Source of the DNA: Elymus sibiricus
Taxonomy: Eukaryota; Streptophyta; Magnoliopsida; Poales; Poaceae
NCBI GenBank assembly: GCA_039707655.1
Contig: CM077666.1
Span: forward strand, 287,421,166 to 287,485,165
Reading direction: 5' to 3'
DNA: 64,000 bases
Made by a program: the position numbers and the translations under genes. Of the stretch, positions 11,578 through 23,828 are shown in pieces; position 1 is the first letter of the stretch; each line of letters starts with the position of its first letter. The notes beneath the pieces are model-generated. The model was not told the origin of the DNA and did not search any database. It saw only the letters and a list, made by a program, of their open reading frames with translations.

Positions 11578-12639
11578 TCAGGGTTCTGGAGTGTTCCGGA
11601 AGGTCTCTCTTATGTATTCCTCCGGTGTAATTGTTTCAATAATATTAGTTTCAACATTAATGGGGGTACCTGAAATATAATGCTTAATTCTTTGCCCATT
11701 CACCACTCTCGGATTAGTGCCTTCAGAGTTATTTATTTTGATTGCTCCGGAGCGATAAACTTCTTCGATGATATACGGTCCTTCCCATTTGGAGAGGAGT
11801 TTTCCTGCAAAGAATCTCAAACGAGAGTTGTACAATAGAACTTGCTCACCTACTTTAAATTCACGTTTTTGAATTCTTCTGTCATGCCATCTTTTAACTT
11901 TTTCTTTAAATAATTTGGCATTTTCATAAGCTTGGGTTATCCATTCATCTAATGAGCTAATATCAAATAACCTCTTTTCACCGGTGAGTTTAAAATCATA
12001 ATTCAGTTCTTTAACTGCCCAATATGCTTTATGTTCTAACTCAAGAGGTAAATGACATGCTTTTCCATAAACCATTTTATAAGGAGACATACCCATAGGA
12101 TTTTTATAAGCAGTTCTATAAGCCCGTAATGCATCGTCAAGTTTCTTAGACCAATTCTTTCTAGATCTATTGACGATTTTTTGCAAAATTAATTTTATTT
12201 CTCTGTTGCTCAATTCAACTTGACCACTAGTTTGAGGGTGATAGGGAGATGCAATTCTATGGTTGACATCATATTTAGCAAGCAATTTACGGAATGCACC
12301 ATGAATAAAATGTGAACCACCATCAGTCATCAAATATCTAGGGACTCCGAACCTTGGGAAAATAACTTCTTTAAGCATTTTAATAGAAGTGTTATGATCA
12401 ACACTACTAGTTGGAATAGCTTCTACCCACTTAGTAACGTAATCAACAGCAACTAAAATATGTGTATACCCATTGGATTTAGGAAAAGGTCCCATATAAT
12501 CAAATCCCCAAACATCAAATGGTTCAACAGCAAGTGAATAATTCATAGGCATTTCCTGACGTCTACCAACATTACCAATTCTTTGACATTCATCACAAGA
12601 TAGGACAAACTTACGAGCATCCCTGAAAGAGTGGGCCAA
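11578..12639 (-). pseudogene. Athila-1 integrase (separated from RT by a frameshift)
   Basis: C-terminal part of pol. Visible motifs: CDEC at the end of the HHCC zinc finger; integrase core aspartates in VWGFDYMGPF and LMTDGGSHF; the glutamate in SGQVELSNREI; then a GKLLSKWEGPYII-type C-terminal domain. The stop is TGA at 11578-11580. Near 12,630 one T seems to be missing from a T run, putting this frame out of register with RT-RNH upstream. The ATG at 12639 is therefore internal, not a true start. This would integrate the cDNA in the nucleus. Confidence 0.88.
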
Positions 12640-14417
12640 TAAAAACCAGATTGCAATACCTTATGTGCAGTTCTGTCTCCCGCATGGTGTCCTCCGTAAG
12701 CTTCAGAATTACACTTCTGTAGGATTTGTTCCTGTTTATGCTCAGGTATACAACGTCTAATAATACCATCTACTCCTTCTTTATAAAGATGTGGGTCATC
12801 CCAGAAGTAATGTCTTAAATCAAAGAAGAACTTTTTCTTTTGTTGGTATGTGAAACTAGGTGGTATGTATTTAGCAACAATGTAATTAGCATAGTCTGCA
12901 TACCATGGAGTATTACGAGAAGCATTTATGACAGCTAATTGTTCATCAGGAAAATCATCATTAATAGGTAGTGGGTCATCAAGAACATTTTCCATTCTAG
13001 ACAAATTATCTGCTATGGGATTCTGAGCTCCCTTTCTATCAGTAATATGCAAGTCAAATTCTTGTAGCAATAAAACCCACCTAATGAGTCTAGGTTTAGC
13101 ATCCTTCTTTTCCATGAGATATTTAATAGCAGCATGATCGGTGTGAACAGTTACCTTAGAATCAACTATGTAAGATCTGAATTTATCACGTGCAAACACA
13201 ACTGCTAGAAATTCTTTTTCAGTAGTAGCATAATTTCTTTGGGCACTGTCTAGAGTTTTACTAGCATAATGGATAACATTTAATTTCTTATCGACTCTTT
13301 GTCCTAGAACAGCACCAACAGCATAATCACTAGCATCACACATAATTTCAAAAGCCAAGTTCCAATCAGGTGGTTGGACAATAGGTGCAGTGGTTAAGGC
13401 TTTCTTAAGTGTTTCAAAAGCTTCTAGACAATCATCATCAAAAACAAATGGAACATCTTTTTGCAAAAGATTGGTAAGAGGCCTAGAAATTTTAGAGAAG
13501 TCTTTAATAAATCTCTTATTGAAACCAGCATGACCAAGGAAGCTTCTTATACCTTTAATATCTTTAGGACATGGCATTTGCTCAATAGCATCAACCTTAG
13601 CTTTATCAACTTCAATACCTCTTTTAGAAATTTTATGCCCCAAGACAATGCCTTCATTCACCATAAAGTGGCACTTCTCCCAATTCAAGACAAGATTAGT
13701 TTCTTCACATCTCTGCAAAACTCGATCAAGGTTGCTTGAGCAATCATCAAAAGAAGTTCCGTAAATGGAAAAATCATCCATGAAAACCTCAACAATCTTT
13801 TCACAAAAGTCAGAGAATATAGCAGTCATACATCCTTGAAAGGTAGCAGGTGCATTGAATAAACCAAAAGGCATATGTCTATAAGCATAAGTTCCAAAGG
13901 GACAAGTAAAGGTGGTTTTCTCTTGATCGGGTTGTGATACGGGTATTTGAGAAAAACCAGAATAACCATCTAGGAAACAAAAGTGTGTATGCTTAGACAA
14001 TCTTTCTAACATTTGATCAATAAAAGGTAAAGGGTAATGATCTTTTCTAGTAGCTTTGTTTAATTTTCTAAAATCAATTACCATCCTATAACCAGTTACA
14101 ATTCTTTGTGGAATGAGTTCATTTTTATCATTGGGAACAACGGTAATACCTCCTTTCTTAGGGACACAATGAACGGGACTTACCCATCTACTATCAGCTA
14201 TGGGATAGATTATACCTGCTTCCAGAAGTTTTAATATTTCGGTTCTTACCACCTCTTTCATCTTAGGATTTAATCGTCGTTGGTGGTCGACAACCGGTTT
14301 GGCATCAGGCTCCATATTAATTTTGTGCTGACATAGAGTGGGACTAATGCCCTTAAGATCATCAAGAGTATATCCAATAGCAGCACGGTGCTTCCTCAGA
14401 GTTTTCAGTAATCTCTT
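12640..14417 (-). pseudogene. Athila-1 reverse transcriptase and RNase H
   Basis: RT motifs in order (numbered from the Met at 14315): [13 protein letters not shown] (~44), [19 protein letters not shown] (~79), [12 protein letters not shown] (~114), [13 protein letters not shown] (~148) and the catalytic box FMDDFS (178-183). RNase H follows with [14 protein letters not shown] and [11 protein letters not shown]. The frame opens just after TAA at 14418-14420, which cuts it from the protease. It runs to the single-base loss near 12,630, after which it reads out of frame to a stop at 12543. FMDDF rather than YMDD is usual in Athila. Confidence 0.9.
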
Positions 14418-15458
14418 TTATTCATGCGCTGAAAGGTTAGCACTAATAATAAGAGGATATATCTTCTTTTCATCAAGATAAGCATATTTCAATGTATCAG
14501 GCAATTGCTTCAATTCAAATACAAGATCACCCTTAGGTGGAGGAGGGCCTCCAAGAGTTTCAACAGGCAAATTATGTTTAAGGATAGGTGGTTGATCAAA
14601 GCATATCTTATCTATTTCGTTTCTTTCATTCATATGCATATCGTTTTCATGGTCTAGCAAATATTGTTCTAACGGATCAGTAGGAGGTACGGCAATAGAA
14701 GCAAGACCAATAATTTCATCTTTACTAGGCAATTCTTTATCATGAGGTTGTCTACGAAACTTGGAGAAATTAAACTCATGAGATGTACCACCGAAATCAA
14801 CACTGACAGTTTCTTTAGTGCAATCAATCTTAGCATTAACAGTGTTCAAAAAAGGTCTACCAAATATAATGGGACAAAAGTCATCTTGTGGAGAACCTAG
14901 GACTAGAAAATCAGTAGGATATTTTATTTTTCCACACAAGACTTCAACATCTCTAACGATCCCAAGTGGTGTAATGGTATCTCTATTAGCAAGCTTAATA
15001 GTAACATCAATATCTTCAATCTCAACAGGTGCAATATCATGCATAATTTCTTGATATAAGGTAAACGGAATAGCACTAACACTAGCACCCAATTAACATA
15101 AGCCATGATAACAATGATCTCCTATTTTAACAGAGACAACAGGCATGCCTACTACGGGTCTGTTTTTATCTTTAGGATCTGGTTTAGCAATTCTAGCTGC
15201 TTCATTACAGAAGTAAATAACATGCCCATCTATATTATCGACCAAGAGATCTTTAACCATAGCAACATTAGGTTCAACTTTAATTTGTTCAGAGGGTCTA
15301 GGTGCTCTAATATTACTTTTGTTAACCACAGTTGAAACTTTAGCATGTTCCTTAATCCTAACAGGAAAAGGTGGTTTCTCAATATAAGCAGTAGGCACAA
15401 CTGGATCAACATGGTAAACAATTGTATCTTCTTTAACACTAACGGGTTCCTCAATCTT
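14418..15458 (-). pseudogene. Athila-1 aspartic protease region
   Basis: The frame continues from gag. A TAA at 15093-15095 falls exactly where the catalytic aspartate of the D-L-G-A motif is expected: the text reads GLC-stop-LGASVSAIP. Downstream are IIFGRPFLNTVNAKIDC, the typical second protease motif, and a linker to RT that ends at TAA 14418-14420. With its catalytic residue replaced by a stop, this protease is dead. Confidence 0.88.
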
Positions 15459-16304
15459 TTATTTAACAGGGGGGTGATATTTAAACCACTTCTCTTTAGG
15501 GAGATCAACATGAGTAGCAAATGATTCACAAAACGAAGCTACTATCTCAGAGTCAAGTCCATATTTAGTGCTAAACTTATGAAAAGCATCGGTGGCCATA
15601 AAAGATTTAACACAATCGAACTCAAGTATTATACCTGACTCATTACCTTTGTAGAGTTCCCAATCTTTAGAGTTGCGTTTAATTCTTTCCAGAAGATCCC
15701 ATCTGAATTCAATAGTTTTCTTCATAAAGGAGCCAGTCGAAGAAGAATCGAGCATAGTTTGATTATCATGAGAAAGCCGAGCATAAAAATTTTGTAAGAT
15801 AATTTTTCTTGGGAGCTCATGATTGGGGCATGTATACATCATGTACTTAAGCCTCCCCCAAGCTTGAGCGATGCTTTCTCCTTCATGAGGCCAAAAGTTA
15901 TATATATAATTCCGATCACGATGAACCAAATGCATAGGATAAAATTTCTGATGGAATTCTAGTTTCAATCGGTTCCAGTCCCATGTATCAGTATCATCAC
16001 ATAGCCTATACCACATTAATGCGTTTCCCTCCAAAGATAAAGGGAATACTTTCTTCTTAACTCCATCTCCGGATAAACCTGCAAGCTTAAACAATCCACA
16101 AATTTCATCCACATAGATTAAGTGCATATCAGGATGTACTGTTCCATCTCCTGCATAAGGATTAGCTAGCAGTTTCTCTATCATACCCGGAGAGATCTCA
16201 TAATAAATATTTTCAGTAGGTGCAGTAGGTTGAGGAGCAACTATTTGTGTTTCCGGTCGAGGTGAAGATACCCCGAACAAACCCCTTAAAGGATTACTTT
16301 CCAT
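15459..16304 (-). pseudogene. Athila-1 gag (281 aa before a stop)
   Basis: Starts at ATG 16304 (MESNPLRGLFGVSSP), 78 bp after the PBS. It contains the plant gypsy gag capsid region: LFPLSLEGNALMWYR-like, WNRLKLEFHQKFYP and ESIAQAWGRLKYMMYTCP. It ends at TAA 15459-15461, but the same frame continues toward the protease, so the stop looks like a mutation. I see no zinc knuckle in the first 281 residues. Confidence 0.88.
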
Positions 16305-16380
16305 AGTGACAAGTGACAGTAAATTTCAGCACGTAATATAAATGTTTCCTTACCAAATTCCACTCACCAAAGGTGCTTCA

Positions 16381-16399
16381 CTCCCCGGCAACGGCGCCA
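16381..16399 (-). other. PBS of Athila-1
   Basis: The minus strand reads TGGCGCCGTTGCCGGGGAG, the usual Athila-lineage primer site, 11 nt inside the LTR. Confidence 0.85.
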
Positions 16400-17556
16400 G
16401 AAAAGAGTCTTGATGACCCACAAGTATAGGGGATCAATCGTAGTCCTTTCGATAAGTAAGAGTGTCGAACCCAACGAGGAGCAGAAGGAAATGACAAGCG
16501 GTTTTCAGCACGGTGTTTTCTGCAAGCACTGAAATTATCGGTAACGAGTAGTTTGATAGCAAGATAATTTGTAACAAGTGACAAGTAGCAATAGTAACAA
16601 AGAGTGCAGCAAGTTGGCCCAATCCTTTTTGTAGCAAAGGACAAGCTGGAACGATCTCTTATAGTAAGTAAAGCGTTCTCGAGGACACATGGGAATTTCA
16701 TCTAGTCACTTTCATCATGTTTGTTTGATTCGCGTTCGCTACTTTGATAATTTGATATGTGGGTGGACCGGTGCTTGGGTGTTGTTCTTACTTGAACAAG
16801 CCTCCCACTTATGATTACCCCCTCTCGCAAGCATCCGCAACTACGAAAGAAGAATTAAGATAACTCTAACCATAGCATTAAACATATGGATCCAAATCAG
16901 CCCCTTACGGAATAGCGCATAAACTAGGGTTTAAGCTTCTGTCACTCTAGCAACCCATCATCTAATTACTACACCACAATGCATTCCCTTAGGCCCAAAG
17001 ATGGTGAAGTGTCATGTAGTCGACGTTCGCACGACACCACTAAGGGAATCAACAACATACACATCATCAAAATATCGAACGAATACCATATTCACATGAT
17101 TACTTATGACAAGACTTCTCCCATGTCCTCAAAAACAAAAGTAACTACTCACAAATCATGTTCATATCCAAGATCAGAGAGGTATTGAATAGCATAATAG
17201 ATCTGAACATATAATCTTCCACCAAATAAACCAACTAGCATCAACTACAAGATGTAATCAACACTACTAACAACCCACAGGTACCAATCTGAGGTTTTGA
17301 GACAAAGATTGAATACAAGAGATGAACTAGGGTTTGAGATGAGATGGTGCTGGTGAAGATGTTGATGAAGATTAGTCCTCCCATGATGAGAGGATCGCTG
17401 GTGACGTCGATGGCGACGATTTCCCCCTCCCGGAGGGAAGTATCCCTGACAGAATCTCTCCGCCGGAGAGCAAAAGTGCTCCTGCCCAAGTTCCGCCTCG
17501 AGACGGCGGCACACCATCCCAAAAGTCTTCTCTATATTTTTTCTAGGGCAAAATGA

Positions 17557-17564
17557 CTTATATA
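17557..17564 (-). promoter_or_regulatory. LTR TATA box (Athila-1 5' LTR)
   Basis: The minus strand reads GGTATATAAGTC, 33 bp downstream of the palindrome at 17598-17657. Confidence 0.75.
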
Positions 17565-17597
17565 CCAGAAAATGGGGGCCAGAGGCTGGCCAGGGGC

Positions 17598-17657
17598 CCC
17601 ACGAGGTACCAGGGCGCGCCTGGGGGGGGGTGGTGGCGCGCCCTGGTGCCTCGTGGG
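17598..17657. promoter_or_regulatory. Promoter palindrome copy 2 (Athila-1 5' LTR)
   Basis: Arms 17598-17620 and 17635-17657 have the same sequence as copy 1. The loop is 14 nt. Confidence 0.85.
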
Positions 17658-17935
17658 CACCTGGGTGGCCCCCTCTGGTACTTCTTGATTCCAGTATTTT
17701 TAATTTATTCCAAAATAATTCTTCATGAAATTTTAGCTCATTTGGAGATGTGCAGAATAGGTATCTCTGACATAGCTTTTTCAGGTCCAGAATTCCAGCT
17801 GCCGGCAATCTCCCTCTTTGTGTGAATCTTGTATATTAAGAGAGAAAAGGCATTAGAATTGCTCCACAAAGTGTTATATTGATCAAAAACACTATAAATA
17901 ATAGTAGCAAAACCTGATGCAAAATGGACATATCA

Positions 17936-19398
17936 GTTGCCATCCTTCTTCTTAACGAACAACACAGGTGATCCCCATGGCGAGGTGCTTGGACGAATGT
18001 ACCCTTTTTGTAATAATTCATCCAGCTGTTTCTTTAATTCCACCAGGTCTGGAGAAGGCATGCGGTAGTACTTCTTATAAATTGGAGTGGTTCCGGGAAT
18101 AACATCAATAGCGAACTCTAGTTCTCGATCAGGTGGCATTCCTGGTAGTTCTTCCGGAAATACATCCGGAAATTCACTGACTACTGGAATCAGATTTATA
18201 TCTGTAGCAGTGGCTTTGAATGCCATTCCCTTCTTTGACATCATTCTGCTAGCAGTAAATTGTACTGTTTGACCTGCCGGGTTAACCATTGTCACTGTCC
18301 TGGTGGCACAGTTGATACAAACCTGATGTGGTGTCAACCAATCCATTCCTAGTATTATATCCAGTCCAGGGGATTCAATGGCGACAATGGTAGCTAGAAA
18401 CTTAACTCCATGTATCAAGATTTCCAGATCCTTATATATAACATTTGTTCTGAGCATGGAGCCAGGGGATTGTACCGCCATGATTTTGTCCAAAAGAGAA
18501 GGAGAAAATTTGTGTATGGTGGCAAAACTCCGCGAAATAAACGAATGAGAAGCCCCAAAATCAAATAAAATTATTGCGGGTATGTCGTTAACAGAAAACA
18601 TACCAAGGACCACGTCTGGTGCTTCGCGGGCTTCCTCAGCGGAGATATGATGGACCTGGCCGCGATAGAAGTTCTGATTGGGGCGGCGCCCAACATTGTT
18701 GACTTGTGGCTTGTAGTCGGACGGTGGCTTCCCGTTTCTTGTGGGGCACTGCCTGGAGTAATGCCCGCCCTGACCACAAGTAAAGCAAGTGTTGTTGCGG
18801 CGGCAGTCCTCCATCACTGGTTGTTTGCCAAAGGTCTTGTCTTGGCTGCCTGGCTTATTGCTGTTGTTGCCGTTGTTCCAGGCAGACTTGTACTCAGACG
18901 GACCTGGTTGCCAGATACATGGCTTCTGCACAAACTGCTCACGGTTTTCCTTCTTGGGTTGAAACTTCCGCTTGCGATCGTCATATGCTGACCTATGCTC
19001 TCGTTCAGCTATGAAAGCCTTGTTCACCAAAGTCTGGAAGTCAGGAAAATCCAGCATACAAAGCTGACAACGGAGGGTATGATTAAGTCCTCCTAGGAAT
19101 CGGTCTATCTTTATTTCTTCTGTGGACACGTCGTGAGTGGAGTACCGTGCCAGATTATTAAACTTGTTCAGATACTCACCAACTGACATATTCCCTTGAG
19201 TAAGAGCAAGAAATTCCCTCTGCTTCACCTTTATTATGCCGGTAGGAATATGATACTTGCGGAATACCTCCTTGAATTTCTCCCAGGAGATATCTTCCCC
19301 AGGAGGCCACATTATTTTTGTATTGTCCCACCATATAGCTGCTGGTCCTTCCAGGTAGTGAGTAACAAAAGGAACCTTGTCTGACTCATCACAGCGGG
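17936..19398 (-). pseudogene. Tekay gag C-terminal half, protease and RT start (truncated)
   Basis: Open frame from about 19398 down to the Athila-1 junction. Counting from the Met at 19312: capsid text WEKFKEVFRKYHIP; a CCHC zinc knuckle at 176-189 (CFTCGQGGHYSRQC); a protease with D251 in DFGAS, where Phe replaces the usual Ser/Thr; GMDWLTPH; and RT beginning around residue 353, ending at LFVKKKDGN. It loses most of RT, RNase H, integrase and any chromodomain because Athila-1 inserted there. Confidence 0.9.
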
Positions 19399-19633
19399 CT
19401 AAAAATCAGACAATTTAGAGTGTGTCCCATTGTTGTGATTCTGACCCACCATAGTCTGCATACTTTTCAGAAATTCCATGAGGTCTTGATTTCTTTTCTC
19501 TTCAAACATTCTCATAATTTGATCAGTGGTCGGTGATTGTGGTGGTGGAGGTGGCAAATCTTCTGGTGGTTGTCCTGCTTGTCTGGCGGATCGACGAACC
19601 GGAGTTCCATCGCCACCTTGATTACTACACCTC
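19399..19633 (-). pseudogene. Tekay gag N-terminus, out of frame with the rest
   Basis: Starts MKRCSNQGGDGTPVRRSARQ and holds a Pro-rich patch and MRMFEEKRNQDLMEFLKSMQ, ending in KLSDF-TAG at 19399. The next frame resumes at LARCDESDKVPFVTHYLEGP. Tekay gags usually have a further stretch between these two parts (F..t.P..F..PLeAddW), so a small deletion with frameshift is likely here. Confidence 0.75.
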
Positions 19634-19890
19634 TTCATCCTATATTTGTTCCCATTGCAAAATACCGAATCGATGAGCAACATCCATAAGGGAAATACAA
19701 CAATATGACACCAGGAAAAGAAACCAAATAAAAAGGGAGAACAAAGCGAACAACATAATTATACAAGGCATCCCAACATCATACATGACAAGCTAGTAGG
19801 GGGGGGGGTTATCATGACTAGAACTGCTCATACGGCAGTTGACACATGCAGAGATGCTACGATGCATGCACTGAAACTCAAGCCTCCACT

Positions 19891-20727
19891 CTAGTAGCGC
19901 GGGTGGCACAGACACTGGCAGACTGAAGACTCCTCCTCGTCTGATCCTGTCTCGGAATCGGAGCTGATGATGTGAATCTCGGCCTCCGGATCAAAGGAAA
20001 CACGGCGACGCTAACGGGAAGGTTCTCCCTCTGAAGGAGAAGAAGCACGACGCCGCAACATCGGAGCAGCTGTTGTAGTTAGGAGTGAGGCCCATTCTGT
20101 CGGGGTCTCATGTCGGCTACCAGACGAAAAGCCTGGCGGTCCGAACGAGCTAGAAGGAGTCTCAGGTGCTAGTGAAGGTGGAACGGGTGGAGTATACACA
20201 GGTGAAAACGCAGGAGGAAGAGGAGACTGTGCTGCCGCAACAGCTGCAAGTGCCTCTCGGGCATGAGTCAGCTCCTCAGCCAGTGAGGTGATCATATGGT
20301 AACTGGTGTTCAGATAACGAGATAAAACACCAGTAGCACGATCACTCGCCGGGTCAACAGGTGCGAAAAGGACTCGCCCTGTCGTAGGTGATAGGGTGGG
20401 GTAATGAAAGAAACCTGGATGTGTCTGCATCTCGACCTCATGGAAGCGCAAGTCAGTGAGAGCCTCCATCGCAGTAAACTGGATCACCAGCTCTGGAGTA
20501 GAAGCAGTTCCGCCCTTGGAAGAGCGGGAGTAACTGCCAATATCCGAACTCGCGGTAAGAAAGGCCTCCGCGTGATACTCGTACACTGAACCAGCAAGCT
20601 TCTCTCGGAACACCTGGTACACTGGGTCTTCGCCGTTGGGATACAGCCGAAGCCAAACGCTACGGAGCAGTACTGGAAAAGTGAACGGTGCCGGCTCATG
20701 GTTGTAGTGGTACAGGACTGGTGCCAT
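19891..20727 (-). pseudogene. Extra ORF upstream of gag in the Tekay element (ORF0, one amber stop)
   Basis: Starts at ATG 20727 (MAPVLYHYNHEPAPF), about 150 bp after the PBS, and reads 238 codons to TAG at 20011-20013. The same frame stays open for 39 more codons and ends at 19891 in a Ser/Asp/Glu-rich tail (ISSDSETGSDEEESS). That acidic tail suggests the TAG is a mutation in a protein of about 278 aa. The N-terminal part is folded-looking (TFPVLLRSVWLRLYPNGEDP), then an Ala/Pro/Ser-rich linker. I do not recognise a domain. It sits where gag normally begins, so it could be a leader ORF of this element family; its role is unknown. Confidence 0.65.
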
Positions 20728-20875
20728 CTACACTCACAAGGCCAACGGTTAGCACAACAATAAACTATATGCATGCCATGCAGCAATCAGATGCAACAAG
20801 CAAAGCACATACCAAGATTCTAAGCTAATCGAAGTTCTAGCGCGGGGTTAACAAGGGTGTCCTACAGTCAGCGCG

Positions 20876-20887
20876 GCTCTGATACCA
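20876..20887 (-). other. PBS of the Tekay element (initiator tRNA-Met)
   Basis: The minus strand reads TGGTATCAGAGC exactly, 5 nt inside the LTR. Confidence 0.9.
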
Positions 20888-22455
20888 AGCATTGTGGCAC
20901 CCTAGCTCAAAGGACCGGTTTACCCAGTGTTTCCAACCCAGAGATCATGTCTTCTGGAAACACACAACAACTTGGAACAGAACAGAACTGATCTTTATTA
21001 ATATTATACAAGTACAAGCTCGGGAATTACATTAGGCAGTGAGGCCAGAAGCACTACACATGCTATGACAATATCTACATTATTTATGGAACATCAAGGG
21101 CCTCAGCACTAGGGAAACTCTACAGCGTAGCGGAACATCGCGCGGGAAACTCCATCCCATAGGGACACTGCTGGGACACGGCCTAGTTAGCGTAGCATGA
21201 ACCTTCGGGGTCTCCGTCAACGGCTTCTCCTGCATCTGTCATGATACGCCAGGTGAGTACTTGGAATGTACTCGCAAGCTCACAACAACCAAAAAAGTGC
21301 AGCAAACAACAGCATGGCGATAATTAAGTCATTACTTTAAGATGCTCACTTACGGTTGCCACTTACTCTCTTCCGGGTTCACACGTGACCCCCGGATCAT
21401 TCGTGACCCATCGGTCACTTCCAAGCATGAGACGAGTTCTTCCATCATTATTATTATTACGGTTGACCACTTAGTGTGACCTAGTGCGGACTGTATCCAA
21501 TACCGTGGACGCAGCTATTCGAATAGATTCTTACACTCTGCAGAGGTTGCGCACTTTTCCCACACCATGGAGCTCCTTGTCCCATACCTCGGTACACTTC
21601 CCTTCCGGGTGGACCGGTGCTGCTCCAACGAAATTTGCCTAACCCGTGACCCCTCCATCGTACCACCGTCAATCATCCTCCCCCGGAGTCATGCCCTGGG
21701 TGGCCCCTGTGTCACTCTTGACACCTGCCACCGTCGTGGCCAACTAAACTGTCCCAAACGGGGACGCCGACAAATAACTCAACTGGCTCACAAGGTTATC
21801 ATCGCCTACCTGATCAGGGTAGCACGCACGCATAACCTCCCCTCTTTGGTGGTACCGATAAAAGAGCACGCGGTCAGACTAAGTCAAGGCCGTCCCATTC
21901 TGGCAGATGTGGCTGCACGGGTAAGTCCGGGTCGATGGCACTTGATCAACCATTATGCTTAGTTTTAGTAAGTACATGACAAGCAAAGTTGTTTATCATG
22001 AATAACTTAATATGGCAGTAATTATGCAACAATATAATTTACTACGAATTATCACATATTAAAATAATGCAAATAATTCAACAATAAACCAATACTATTG
22101 AAATGCTGCATGTAATGGATGATGTGGCTTGCCTTGCTCAGTTGGGTTGTCCACAAACTCCTGGTCCTCAAAACCAAAATGATTTCCCTCTGAAAATATT
22201 TTAGAATATCAAAAGAAAATGTCACATAATACATTTCTGTTAACCAGAAATTCTATACTTGTGAGAAAAATACCAAAATTTACCAGAAAATAGAGGGGCT
22301 CAAGTCAAAGCCAATGCAAAAAGAATCAATTGATTTGGACTTGTGGATAAAAAGTAATGGGCAGTCAAAGTTACTGGTCAAAGTTGAATTTAAACAGAAA
22401 TTAGAAAATCTCTGGGAGGGCCACGTCGAAGGCGTAAAACGCCAGGGTGCCTCCA

Positions 22456-22463
22456 CTTATATA
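22456..22463 (-). promoter_or_regulatory. Second TATA-like box in the Tekay LTR
   Basis: The minus strand reads GGTATATAAGTG, about 500 bp downstream of the main TATA box. Confidence 0.35.
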
Positions 22464-22960
22464 CCGCTTCGGCGCGCGGCGGAGTCACTGACAGGTGGGG
22501 TTGGCTGGATTTAAACAGAAAGAGAGAGAGAGGGAGAGGAACAGAGACGGGCGGCTCACCGACGACGATCACCGGCGATAGAGACGGCGGCGAGCTCGGG
22601 AGATGGATCGGCCACACGACGACGGTCCTCCCTGTACCAGCAGCGTCTCCGGGGACGGCCTGACGGCGTCGCCCCCTTCCTCTCCGGCGGCGGCTGGTTT
22701 CGGGGGTCATCGGCGACGGCGTCTCTGGTAGCGGTTTGGCTGGGCAAGAGGTGGGGAAGAACCAGGGGAGCTTGCTGAGCTCGGGGACGGAGTTGGGCGG
22801 GGCTGGGGTGGAGTGTAGCGCAGGGAGTGGCGGAGCTGGCTTGGCAGCAAAACTCCGGCGAGCTACGAGGCCAGAGGGCCTCTCGACCTTGGCTCGGCGC
22901 ACTGGGGGTCGATTGGAGGTGGAGTGAGTGCGGTGAGGAGTGGAGCGAGCCGGGCGGGGC

Positions 22961-22970
22961 CTTTTATAGG
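22961..22970 (-). promoter_or_regulatory. LTR TATA box (Tekay)
   Basis: The minus strand reads CCTATAAAAG, followed by a GC-rich leader-like sequence. Confidence 0.7.
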
Positions 22971-23828
22971 TGAGGGAGGAGCTTCTAGAGTCGGGCAGCG
23001 CCACGGCCATGTCGCCGGAGCGAGGACGGCTAGCTGGCTGGCGCTGCGCGGGCGACGTGATGGAGGAGGCAGAGGGAGTAAATGAGCGAAGAGACGGGTC
23101 GCCGGGAAGCCTCCAGCCACCTCACCTCCCGTACGGCTACTGTGCCACCCGTGGCGCATAGTGGCCGTATCCGGCGAGGTCGATTCCGGCGAGGGGGAAG
23201 GGTCTAGCATGGCCAAGTGGACGGAGGGGAGCTCGTCGGCGTGCGGAGACAACGTACGGCGACGCGGTCGTCGCGCTCCGACGTGACCCGTGCCTGCCGG
23301 CGCCCAGAGCGTGGTTTTGGCAGGGCTGGCCACGCGGTCACCGCATGCACAGGCACACGCGGCGCGAGCTAGCCTGCCAGGCCGTGTCTGGTGTGTCGAC
23401 CCTGCATACTAGAGCCCTCTCGTGTCACTAGCTCGCCCAGAAACTTGCTAAGCCAAAGTGTAGCATCGACAACAGTTTGCTATCAGTAACTTAGGAGAGA
23501 TCTGGAGAGAAGATGAGCTGGAGATGAAACCAATGGAGTTGTCTGGAGTGATCTATGTTGGAAGGACTACATGCTGGCAAGATTTGAGAAACTTTGGCCA
23601 AGATTTGAACATGGTTCATGTACAAATGCTATACTGGTCCAGAAACTTGGTGAGGTTGATGCACTCACATGGGTGATCTACTGGAGCTGAAATTTGGTGT
23701 GTGGGGGTTATTTGGTAATGCCAAGATGCCATAAAAATTTCAGCTCAAATGGGTACCTTTAGCTGGTACTTCCTTCACAGAGGTTTGAAATGAGCAGAAA
23801 CTTGGCAGAATATTTTTGCTAGAAATTT

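Larger units (their letters stand above)
7925..17935 (-). mobile_element. Athila-1: Athila-lineage gypsy element with an extra third ORF
   Basis: Gypsy element, minus strand. The 5' LTR is at 16411-17935 and the 3' LTR remnant at 7925-9135. Athila lineage is supported by the PBS TGGCGCCGTTGCCGGGG, RT motif FMDDFS and gag sequence. The 3' LTR lacks the equivalent of 16411-16718 and ends exactly where the BARE-like element begins, so BARE inserted into it. Order on the minus strand: LTR, PBS, gag, PR, RT, RNH, INT, palindrome plus TATA, ORF3, PPT, LTR. The LTRs differ by roughly two to three dozen mostly transition changes over 1.2 kb, so it is older than the BARE insertion. Confidence 0.9.
16411..17935 (-). 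repeat. 5' LTR of Athila-1 (1,525 bp)
   Basis: The minus strand starts TGATATGTCC at 17935 and ends TCATCA at 16411. The solo LTR at 48940-50458 belongs to the same family. Confidence 0.92.

Noticed and set aside
20876..20887. tRNA-like sequence TGGTATCAGAGC (also at 44746-44757)
   Set aside because: Only the 12-base primer site next to an LTR; no cloverleaf follows.
22390..23010. 206-codon Pro/Arg/Ser-rich minus-strand ORF
   Set aside because: Low-complexity text in a GC-rich LTR segment with few stops in any frame; no domain.
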